Shown here: positions 16,844-23,957 of the stretch, in pieces | How the letters are laid out: every line of letters starts with the position of its first letter | How positions within the stretch are numbered: position 1 is the first letter of the stretch | DNA from: CAZVWJ01 sp964631325 | GTDB lineage: Bacteria; T1Sed10-126 | Reading direction: 5' to 3' | NCBI GenBank assembly: GCA_964631325.1 | Contig: CAZVWJ010000001.1 | Coordinates: forward strand, 1 to 64,000 | Length of the DNA stretch: 64,000 nt | Made by a program: the position numbers and the translations under genes | Notes under the pieces: model-generated | What the model was told of the DNA's origin: nothing | Database searches by the model: none | Seen by the model: the letters and a program-made list of their open reading frames with translations, nothing else

Positions 16844-18658
16844 ATGATTATTGACATGAAACAGGTCACCCTGTTCGTTACCAATTCCAACCGGGAAGAA
16901 GCCCTGGAAAAACTCCGGGAACTTGGAGTTCTTCACATTAAAAACATCACCTCCCCGGTTTCCGAAGACGTAACCGAGCTGGAAAACAAGATCCGTCGTA
17001 CTGAAAATGCGCTTCAGGTTCTGGCTGAACAAAATGGAGAATCCGAAACTCCAAAAACGGCGAAAAAGTCCGATGACCTTATCCACGAAACGTTAAACCT
17101 GGCAGATAAAAGGACTGAACTGGAGGAACAGTTAGCGGAAAAAAAACAGACTCTGGAATGGTATGATACCTGGGGTAAAATTAATCAAAAAGATATAAAA
17201 GAGCTTGAGAGACGTGGAGTTTACGTCCGGCTCTACGCGGCAAGTAAGAGTTACCTGAAAGAGCAGACCAAGGATTTACCACTGTATAAAATCAACGAAA
17301 CAAAAACTACTGCTTTCCTGGCCCTGATTACCGGGGATCCGGAAGAAAAACTGGATTTGAAGGAAGTCACAGTACCGGAAAAATCATTCGCAAAAATTAG
17401 ACAAAAAACCGAAAAAATCCAGGACGAAATTGCAACGGTAAACAGTAAACTGCAAAATATTTGTGCGGAAACAGAAAAAATTGAAAAATATAAGAACAAG
17501 CTGGAAAAGGAACTGGAATTTGTCCGGGTCCGCAGTGGAATGGGCGAAGCTGAAGAAATCAACTTCCTCCAGGGGTTCTGTCCAGTTAATAAACTGGAAA
17601 CTCTACGGGAGAAAGCCGGCGTAGAAGGATGGGGCTATGTGATCCGGGAACCAGAGGAGCCGCGGGAAGTCCCCACCCAGTTGAGTGATAGCCTGACGAC
17701 CTGGCTTGTTGATCCAATTTATAGATTTATGGGAACCCTGCCCGGCTACCAGGAATTTGACGTCAGCCTGCTCTTTTTGATTTTCTTTGCAATTTTTGTA
17801 GCAATGATTGTTGGGGATGCGGGCTATGGATTAATTTACCTGGGACTAACCTACTTTGCTCATCAGAAATTTGAAAATGTCCGGGGAGAAACTTTTCTTC
17901 TCTTCTACATCCTCAGCGGGGCCACAATTGCCTGGGGGTTAGCTTCCGGCACATTTTTTGGAATCAAGGAAATACAACAGTTTGGCTGGACTGATTTTTT
18001 TGTAGTTGAATACTTAAATTCATTTCCCGAATACAACGATAAGGTCCAGAACAATCGTAATTTATTGATGTTTATAACCTTTGTGGTCGGAGCCATCCAG
18101 CTTGCTCTCGGACATCTACTACAATTGTGGCGTAACCGGAAAAAACTCAACGCTCTCGCCCAGATCGGGTGGATGGCAATAGTCGGAGCAATGCTCTTTG
18201 TGGCTGAAAAGATAGTTCTCTCCGGAGAACTGGTCGGACAGGTAGTAAATTACAATCAAATTATCTGGACAGTGGCCGGCGGGGCGGTGCTGGTTTTGTT
18301 TTTCGAAAATTACCAGCAGGGAGAGTTCTGGCTGGGAATTGGCCGGACCATCGGTAACCTGCCGATGGACATCATCAGCGCTTTTTCAGACATTGTTTCT
18401 TACATTCGATTGTTTGCCGTCGGACTGGCCACAGTAGTTATTGAAACCAGTTTCAACTCTATGGCCGTTGGCGATGGTATCACCGGAGTGACAGACTTTT
18501 TAGTTGCAGCTATAATACTCTTACTCGGTCATAGTTTAAATATTATTCTTTGTGTAATGTCCATAGTGGTTCACGGAATTCGGCTGAATATGCTGGAATT
18601 TTCCAATCACCTTGGCATGCAATGGACAGGCAGTCGCTATAAACCATTTAAAAAGTAG
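16844..18658 (+). CDS. atpI: V-type ATP synthase subunit I (membrane stator)
   Basis: Membrane stator equivalent to eukaryotic subunit a, 604 residues. The N-terminal 280 residues are cytoplasmic and rich in coiled coil (two long Glu/Lys helices), and bind the peripheral stalk. From about residue 300 there are seven or eight membrane helices. The segment SAFSDIVSYIRLFAVGLA near 500-520 contains the arginine that faces the rotor ring. The start follows the D gene by 2 bases. Confidence 0.95.
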   Translation: MIIDMKQVTLFVTNSNREEALEKLRELGVLHIKNITSPVSEDVTELENKIRRTENALQVLAEQNGESETPKTAKKSDDLIHETLNLADKRTELEEQLAEKKQTLEWYDTWGKINQKDIKELERRGVYVRLYAASKSYLKEQTKDLPLYKINETKTTAFLALITGDPEEKLDLKEVTVPEKSFAKIRQKTEKIQDEIATVNSKLQNICAETEKIEKYKNKLEKELEFVRVRSGMGEAEEINFLQGFCPVNKLETLREKAGVEGWGYVIREPEEPREVPTQLSDSLTTWLVDPIYRFMGTLPGYQEFDVSLLFLIFFAIFVAMIVGDAGYGLIYLGLTYFAHQKFENVRGETFLLFYILSGATIAWGLASGTFFGIKEIQQFGWTDFFVVEYLNSFPEYNDKVQNNRNLLMFITFVVGAIQLALGHLLQLWRNRKKLNALAQIGWMAIVGAMLFVAEKIVLSGELVGQVVNYNQIIWTVAGGAVLVLFFENYQQGEFWLGIGRTIGNLPMDIISAFSDIVSYIRLFAVGLATVVIETSFNSMAVGDGITGVTDFLVAAIILLLGHSLNIILCVMSIVVHGIRLNMLEFSNHLGMQWTGSRYKPFKK

Positions 18659-18675
18659 CATGAAATGACTAAATC

Positions 18676-18773
18676 GTAACTATTCACCTATCCCCTCTCC
18701 CCCGATGGGAGAGGGCCTGCCCTGCGCATGGACAGGGCCAGGGTGAGCGGGGAAAGATTAGATGAGTAGTTAC
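18676..18773. mobile_element. MITE-like element, family A1, between subunits I and K
   Basis: Bounded by a perfect 8-bp target duplication ACTAAATC (18668-18675 and 18774-18781). The element starts GTAACTATTCACCTATCC and ends GATGAGTAGTTAC, an inverted pair. It is only 98 bp and contains CCCCTCTCCCCCGATGGGAGAGGG, split here as two stem arms around CGAT, plus GCCCTGCGCATGGACAGGGC. No open frame. Confidence 0.92.
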
Positions 18774-18807
18774 ACTAAATCTTAATTACGAGAAAGGAGC
18801 AGTAGTT

Positions 18808-19233
18808 ATGTTAGGTGATTTAAGTATTTCGTTAAGTATTGCAGCAATTGGCTCGGCAATGGGGACCGGGGTTGCAGGAATGGCAGCAATAGGAGCCTGG
18901 AAGAAAGCATACGCTGAAAACAAGGCGGCCCCGTTTATTATTATTGCCTTTGTAGGTGCTCCCCTGACCCAGACCATTTACGGAATGATCCTTAGAAATG
19001 CAATTCAATCCGCCAACTGGGGCGATAAATGGTTTCTCTATCCAATTATTCTTGGTGCTTTTGCCGGCGTGGCAATGGCTTTCTCGGCTTTCTTCCAGGG
19101 AAAGGCCGGAGCCCGGGCAGCAGACGCACTGGGCGAAACCGGCGAAGGATTCGGGAATTACATAATGGTCGTAGGAATTGTCGAAACCGTGGCCCTGTTC
19201 GTGATGGTCTTCTGCATGACGGCCCTACCGTAA
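18808..19233 (+). CDS. atpK: V-type ATP synthase proteolipid subunit K
   Basis: Rotor-ring subunit, 141 residues with four membrane helices (two fused hairpins, the 16-kDa V-type form). The ion-binding glutamate is Glu126 in GIVETVAL. Aligned by eye with Enterococcus hirae NtpK, the other Na+ side-chain ligands are kept: Thr54 and Gln55 in APLTQTIYG and Gln97 in FFQGKAG. The first hairpin lacks a carboxylate, as in Na+-type V rings. I infer Na+ rather than H+ coupling. GAAAGGAGC is a good ribosome binding site. It is separated from subunit I by a mobile repeat. Confidence 0.93.
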   Translation: MLGDLSISLSIAAIGSAMGTGVAGMAAIGAWKKAYAENKAAPFIIIAFVGAPLTQTIYGMILRNAIQSANWGDKWFLYPIILGAFAGVAMAFSAFFQGKAGARAADALGETGEGFGNYIMVVGIVETVALFVMVFCMTALP

Positions 19234-19320
19234 AACCTCGAAGAGGCGCAGAGGCGAAGAGGCGGAACACCGGGGAAAACCCGGTAAAACCTCGAAGAGG
19301 CGAAGAGGCGGAAAGCCCCG
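19232..19320. repeat. GAGGCG-unit repeat tract
   Basis: Two copies of TAAAACCTCGAAGAGGCG, each followed by further AGAGGCG units, surround the small palindrome CACCGGGGAAAACCCGGT. A looser version occurs at about 3105-3165. It fills the gap between the convergent K and sat genes. The CCGGG-AAAA-CCCGG-like hairpin could end transcription, but no T tract follows. Confidence 0.55.
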
Positions 19321-19330
19321 ATATCTCTTC

Positions 19331-20494
19331 CTACGCGTAAGCTTTTCGAAGCACCTCGGCAACTTCCGGGCGGCTGAATTCCTCGGGTAGATCTTCACCG
19401 TTTCTTAACATTTCTCGCACCTTTGTCCCGCTCAGATAGATCTGGTCCTCGGCCCCGTGGGGACAAGTTTTAGAGGAAGCAATGTTTCCACAGACTTCAC
19501 ACCAGAAAGCATATTCAAAGAAAAGCGGCTTGATACCCAGCTCTTCTTCCGTAAACTGTGAGAAAACTTCCTGGGCGGCATATGTGCCGTAATAATCTCC
19601 AACTCCGGCGTGGTCGCGACCGACAATAAAATGAGAACAGCCGTAATTTTTCCGGATAATCGCGTGAAGTATTGCTTCCCTGGGGCCGGCGTAATTCATT
19701 TTTGCCGGCATCACTGAGAGCTTAACCCGGTCATCCGGAAAATACTTTTCGAGGACAGTTTCATAACACTCCATTCTCACTTCCGCCGGCACGTCCCCCT
19801 CTTTAGTATCACCGACCAGCGGGTGCAACAGCAACCCGTCAACAATTTCCAGAGCACATTTTAACAGGTATTCGTGGGCCCGATGCACGGGATTACGGGT
19901 TTGAAAACCAACCACATCATTCCATCCCTGTTCTTGAAAATAATCACGGGTCTGAGCCGGCTCTAAGCGATATTCCTGGAAACGACGGTGAAAGGAATGC
20001 TTGAGAACGTCAACCGGGCCGGCCAAACAGATATCCCCCATTTCCAGGGTTTTTTGGACTCCGGGGTGCTCAGGATCCGCAGTTCCAAAAACCGCTTCAG
20101 CCCGCCGTTCCTTGTCAATTTTATATTTTTCTTGCAAGTGAAGAACCGCTAACTCCTCTTCCTGTTGATTCATTAATAAAACCGGTTCTCCAACTTCCAG
20201 TCGCTCCGCCTGACGGGAATCAACCGAAAGGGTTATCGGAATCGACCAGGCGGTTCCATCTTCCAGGTGCATCTCCGAAACTACCTTTTCGTGGTCGCTA
20301 CTATTCATAAACCCCTCAAGGGGACTAAAACCGCCGATCGCAATCATTTCCAGGTCCGATTCCTGGCGATTATCAAGTTTTATTTCCGGTAGTTTTTCTG
20401 CCTTTTGCTCCCACTTTTTCTTCTCGGGTTCTGAAATTACTCTGTCCACAAGTTTTCCTCCGTGAGGAGCGATTATTTGTGCGTCGTCAGCCAT
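19331..20494 (-). CDS. sat: Sulfate adenylyltransferase (ATP sulfurylase)
   Basis: Forms adenylyl sulfate and pyrophosphate from ATP and sulfate, or works in reverse. With the start at the ATG preceded by CTGGAGGT the protein has 387 residues, as usual for the homo-oligomeric Sat family. Motifs: QTRNPVHRAHEYLLK (the HxxH active site), VGDTKEGDVPAEVR, MNYAGPREAILHA and VGRDHAGVGDYYG. A CxxC...C-type zinc site (CEVCGNIASSKTCPH) lies near the C-terminus. No APS reductase, APS kinase or sulfite reductase gene is in the window, so the pathway direction is open. Confidence 0.95.
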   Translation of the reverse strand: MADDAQIIAPHGGKLVDRVISEPEKKKWEQKAEKLPEIKLDNRQESDLEMIAIGGFSPLEGFMNSSDHEKVVSEMHLEDGTAWSIPITLSVDSRQAERLEVGEPVLLMNQQEEELAVLHLQEKYKIDKERRAEAVFGTADPEHPGVQKTLEMGDICLAGPVDVLKHSFHRRFQEYRLEPAQTRDYFQEQGWNDVVGFQTRNPVHRAHEYLLKCALEIVDGLLLHPLVGDTKEGDVPAEVRMECYETVLEKYFPDDRVKLSVMPAKMNYAGPREAILHAIIRKNYGCSHFIVGRDHAGVGDYYGTYAAQEVFSQFTEEELGIKPLFFEYAFWCEVCGNIASSKTCPHGAEDQIYLSGTKVREMLRNGEDLPEEFSRPEVAEVLRKAYA

Positions 20495-20715
20495 AAATAA
20501 GACCTCCAGAATGAAATGATAAAATTTTAAGAACGTAGTTTTAGATAAACTTTTCTTAATGTGTAAAACGGTGAGACATTCAAATGATTTAAGCAGCATT
20601 TTTTAAAAATAGCCAATAAGAGTAACATAAGCCCAATAAAAATAAAGCTTGAATCACTGTAAAAACAAAATATAATACTACCTTTTGAACTTAATAAATT
20701 GTGGTGAGAACAAAA

Positions 20716-21645
20716 ATGGCAAAAAATCTAATCCAGGACGGAAAAGTAGGAATATTCTTTAAAGGTAAAAATCCTGAGACCGAGCAGGCCTTCGCTGCGG
20801 TGGCCGGCATAAATATCAAAAAACAGGAGTTGGTTTTCCTCAGCGCTATTGGGGCCGAATCACTGAAAAAACTGAGGCTTCCCAGTCCGCGGGATAAACC
20901 TCACAAACTGCGTCAGAAAATAATTGATAATAAAATTTCTACCAGCCAGCGGGGCGGTCAATTCTTGATCAAGGATGCCGACCGTCTTTTTCAGAATTTC
21001 TTCGATAAACACCTGGATAGACTAATTGGATTACTGGCCGAAGGACAGAAAATGAAGGCGCGGGAGTTCATTAAAAATACTTTTAAAAATAAGATAATCG
21101 AAAACAAAAACACTTCCCTTGACGTCCATTTTCTTAAATTCTCCGAGGCGGTAAAAACAGGGGATGGAAAATCAGAAGAACGGAACCGGTCCAGAACTAA
21201 AAAACAAGGACAATCTACTTCTACCCCACCAAAGACTTCGAGCGGTAAATCAGTTCCCGTTTCCCCTATGATTGGAGTCAAAGATGGAATTAAAGTCAGC
21301 AACGCACAGCCTGGTGACAGAATTCGCGTCAAGCTGGCCGAAAAAGCCGTTCAAAAATTGGAAGAAAAAACCACTGACTCAAAACAGAGAAAAAAACTAA
21401 GAAAACCAAGGAATGCTTCTGTTCTGGAATTTAATCCTACCGGCGAGGGCGAGGGTCAACTGCGGGTGGAATTGGACGAAGGAATTATCGGTTCCTGTAC
21501 TGTTTCCACGGGCTCGCTGCTCAAACCAGGCAAAGAAACAAGCAAAAATTTTGATCAATACGAAACCAACATTGAAGTGATAATCTGGTTCTTAGTGATC
21601 TGTATTGTTATAATAGCTGCCGTAAGTATAATGTTTTTATTCTAA
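20716..21645 (+). CDS. C-terminally anchored protein of unknown function
   Basis: Not recognised. With the ATG at 20716 (GGTGAG upstream) it has about 309 residues. The N-terminal 150 residues are a mixed alpha/beta domain. A low-complexity Lys/Ser/Thr/Pro linker follows (about 155-185), then a second small beta domain, and a single C-terminal membrane helix in the last 25 residues (VIIWFLVICIVIIAAVSIMF). It is tail-anchored with nearly all the protein in the cytoplasm. The following gene is also a membrane protein, 34 bases away, and may be its partner. Confidence 0.6.
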   Translation: MAKNLIQDGKVGIFFKGKNPETEQAFAAVAGINIKKQELVFLSAIGAESLKKLRLPSPRDKPHKLRQKIIDNKISTSQRGGQFLIKDADRLFQNFFDKHLDRLIGLLAEGQKMKAREFIKNTFKNKIIENKNTSLDVHFLKFSEAVKTGDGKSEERNRSRTKKQGQSTSTPPKTSSGKSVPVSPMIGVKDGIKVSNAQPGDRIRVKLAEKAVQKLEEKTTDSKQRKKLRKPRNASVLEFNPTGEGEGQLRVELDEGIIGSCTVSTGSLLKPGKETSKNFDQYETNIEVIIWFLVICIVIIAAVSIMFLF

Positions 21646-21679
21646 GTTCTCCCACCTTACTGACGAAAGGACGATAAAA

Positions 21680-22105
21680 ATGAAAGACCGTTCTTTGTTC
21701 AGGTTGTTTATTTATCCGGAAATTCAGCTAAAAATTTTGGCAGTTATTTTCTTCGCCGGCCTCCTTGGTTTGATCATCTTTGGAGCTTTCATTTACATGC
21801 AAAACCAGATTATTTTTCAACTTGCACAAAAAACCGGACACACACAACAGATCACCAAGCATTTGTGGACATACGGGCTGGCGAGTGGAGTGATTTATCT
21901 CCTTGGGCTGACTGCCCTACTTTTTTTCGGATTGCTGGTCAGTCACAGAATCGTCGGCCCGCTGAAAAGGATAAAAAGGGAACTCGATGAGATGAAAGAA
22001 AAACGGGAGGTAAAACTCTGTCTTGTGCGGGACAAAGATTACCTTCTTCCCTTTTTCAAAAAACTCAACCAGGTCCTAATTCACCTGACCTGGGAAGGAA
22101 ATTAA
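21680..22105 (+). CDS. HAMP-only membrane protein
   Basis: A 141-residue protein with two membrane helices (about 17-38 and 62-88) that frame a short extracytoplasmic loop. The cytoplasmic segment opens SHRIVGPLKRIKRELDEM, the P-containing start of a HAMP linker. The protein ends about 45 residues later, so there is no kinase, cyclase or chemotaxis output domain. A paralogue with the same layout lies at 60088-60528 (SHRLVGPIFRIREELIEM). GAAAGGA precedes the ATG. Function unknown. Confidence 0.75.
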   Translation: MKDRSLFRLFIYPEIQLKILAVIFFAGLLGLIIFGAFIYMQNQIIFQLAQKTGHTQQITKHLWTYGLASGVIYLLGLTALLFFGLLVSHRIVGPLKRIKRELDEMKEKREVKLCLVRDKDYLLPFFKKLNQVLIHLTWEGN

Positions 22106-22162
22106 CTTTCACTTACGGACGCAACTAATCAACTGTTTCTCCGGGTGTCCTTCAATTTAACC

Positions 22163-22795
22163 TTAATCAAACAGATCCGGCTTTGATTTCATCTTCTCCA
22201 TTGCGCTGTCAATTTCCTCTTCAAGCCGGCTGAGGTCATTAACCGAATTGTCAACGATAATTACCGGCATCTCCAGTTGGTCCTTGAGATCCTCGTGATC
22301 ATCTTCACCGTAAGTTTCTTCCATTTCATCCCGGGAAACCAGGTGATCGTCATCCCCTTCGGCCAACGCTTCTTCATGTCGTTTAACGTTTCGTTCCCAA
22401 CAAACGTCAAAGGGAGCATAAATATAAAGGCCAACCCCGGAATCTAAAATTTCAGAGCTGAAATTATTCTGAATCGATTCTACGTAATTCGGACGCGAAA
22501 ACTCAATAAAAAGCACATCACACTTCTCTTGCAAATCAAGCACGTCCTCGTTTAATTCCTTAAGAATATCGTCCCAGACAGTTGGGTCAGTAACCTTATA
22601 ACCGCCATCGTCGGTGCAACGACTCCGTTCACGGTCTGTGTCCTCCTGGAAAAGTTCCCAGAGCTTTGGGAAATCATCTACCCGTTGAACTTTATCGGCA
22701 ATTCCCTCTTCATGAAACCGTTCATTCAAACGACGAAAAATTTCCGATTTTCCACAACCGGGTGTTCCCAGCAAAAATATATTCAAACAGTCCAT
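22163..22795 (-). CDS. P-loop kinase-like NTPase
   Basis: A 210-residue cytoplasmic protein with Walker A GTPGCGKS at 10-17 and the order of strands and helices of small-molecule kinases of the adenylate/gluconate kinase type. FIEFSRP near 97-103 is a likely Walker B region, and the acidic stretch EALAEGDDDHLVSRDEMEE could be the lid. The substrate is unknown. It is transcribed with or just after the TIM-barrel isomerase (71 bases apart), so a sugar or sugar-derivative substrate is possible. Confidence 0.65.
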   Translation of the reverse strand: MDCLNIFLLGTPGCGKSEIFRRLNERFHEEGIADKVQRVDDFPKLWELFQEDTDRERSRCTDDGGYKVTDPTVWDDILKELNEDVLDLQEKCDVLFIEFSRPNYVESIQNNFSSEILDSGVGLYIYAPFDVCWERNVKRHEEALAEGDDDHLVSRDEMEETYGEDDHEDLKDQLEMPVIIVDNSVNDLSRLEEEIDSAMEKMKSKPDLFD

Positions 22796-22866
22796 AGTAC
22801 ATACCTCCTTAACAAAATTATTACCGTTCCTGAATAGGAAAGCTAAATTATTAGTGAAGTTTCTGT

Positions 22867-23838
22867 TTAACGGTTAAAAATATCTGCGAGAAAAGCTGTC
22901 TCTTCGGCCATCAAATCGTAGCCGTTAACAAGGTCTTCACGGTCTCGAACCGCTGTTTCAATAATTGCGACTTCGACTCCCTTTTCCTCAAAAATTTCTG
23001 CCATGTTGACAAAGTTTTCCCGCTTCATCTTACCTCTTTCCTGATGAATTGGCGGGTGAAAAAGCTGTTCTTCCGGAACGTAATCACCCACGTGCAGGGA
23101 ATAGAGGTATTCATCCGGCAAATCACGGTAAGCTTTCTCCGGGGGTTCGGGAATTTCGTCACTGGTCTCTACCTGGGTGAAAGTGTGGGCCAGGTCAAAA
23201 CAGAGGCGAACGTCAATTCCCTCGTCGCGCACGGACTCCATAACTGGATAAATTTCCTCGAGAGTTACAAATCCTACGTCAAAAGCAGTGTTATTCTCCA
23301 GGTGCAATAACATATCCCGGTCGTTACAATAGGCACCTAGTTCTTTAAAAGAACGAATCAGCATTTCTTCCATAATATCAAGATATTTACCGTCCGCCTG
23401 GTAGAACGGAACAGTTCCCGGGTGCATTACACAATAAGTGCAATCCAGCTTATCAGCCACCTCAATATATTTTTTCATGTAATCACAGGCCTGTTTACGA
23501 TCCTCCTCCTGGAATGAACAGGTGCTGTCGGCAACAAAGGTATACGGGAGATGAAGGGACAGGGTGATATTTTTATCTGCTGCCAGTGCCCGGGCTTCAG
23601 CCAATTCATCATCGGGCATCTGCAGATAAGGATTAGGTATTCCTCCGTCAATTTCCACGTGTTTTAAGCCAACTTCATCGGCCACCTCAATCTGTCGTAC
23701 CAGATCACGCTTGAATCTGATTTGAGCCAGAGCATCCATGTCGGCAACCTTGAGTTCTTTCGCGTTAAATTTTTCTTTCTCTTCCTCAGTTAAATACTCA
23801 TATTCCAACAAATTGGTAAAATTACGTCCTAAACGCAT
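22867..23838 (-). CDS. Sugar phosphate isomerase/epimerase-like TIM barrel
   Basis: A 323-residue protein of the xylose-isomerase-like/AP-endonuclease-2 superfamily. Metal-ligand-type motifs are spread along the barrel: HVEIDGG near 60, SLHLPYTF near 96, YCVMHPGTV near 138, LHLENNTAFDVGF near 183, CFDLAHTF near 213, LHVGDY near 250 and AIIETAV near 297. This fold includes inosose dehydratases, hydroxypyruvate isomerases and epimerases; the actual reaction is not determined. The ATG is preceded by TGAGGTGTAAGT. Confidence 0.75.
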   Translation of the reverse strand: MRLGRNFTNLLEYEYLTEEEKEKFNAKELKVADMDALAQIRFKRDLVRQIEVADEVGLKHVEIDGGIPNPYLQMPDDELAEARALAADKNITLSLHLPYTFVADSTCSFQEEDRKQACDYMKKYIEVADKLDCTYCVMHPGTVPFYQADGKYLDIMEEMLIRSFKELGAYCNDRDMLLHLENNTAFDVGFVTLEEIYPVMESVRDEGIDVRLCFDLAHTFTQVETSDEIPEPPEKAYRDLPDEYLYSLHVGDYVPEEQLFHPPIHQERGKMKRENFVNMAEIFEEKGVEVAIIETAVRDREDLVNGYDLMAEETAFLADIFNR

Positions 23839-23957
23839 ACTTACACCTCATAATTTCGTTTGGATTAAGCTACTCAGGTGATTAAAATGCTGTAAAATGT
23901 AACTGATTTTTAGAAAAACTGCAAGGAAGTTATCCGGGAAATGAAAATTTGAACAGA

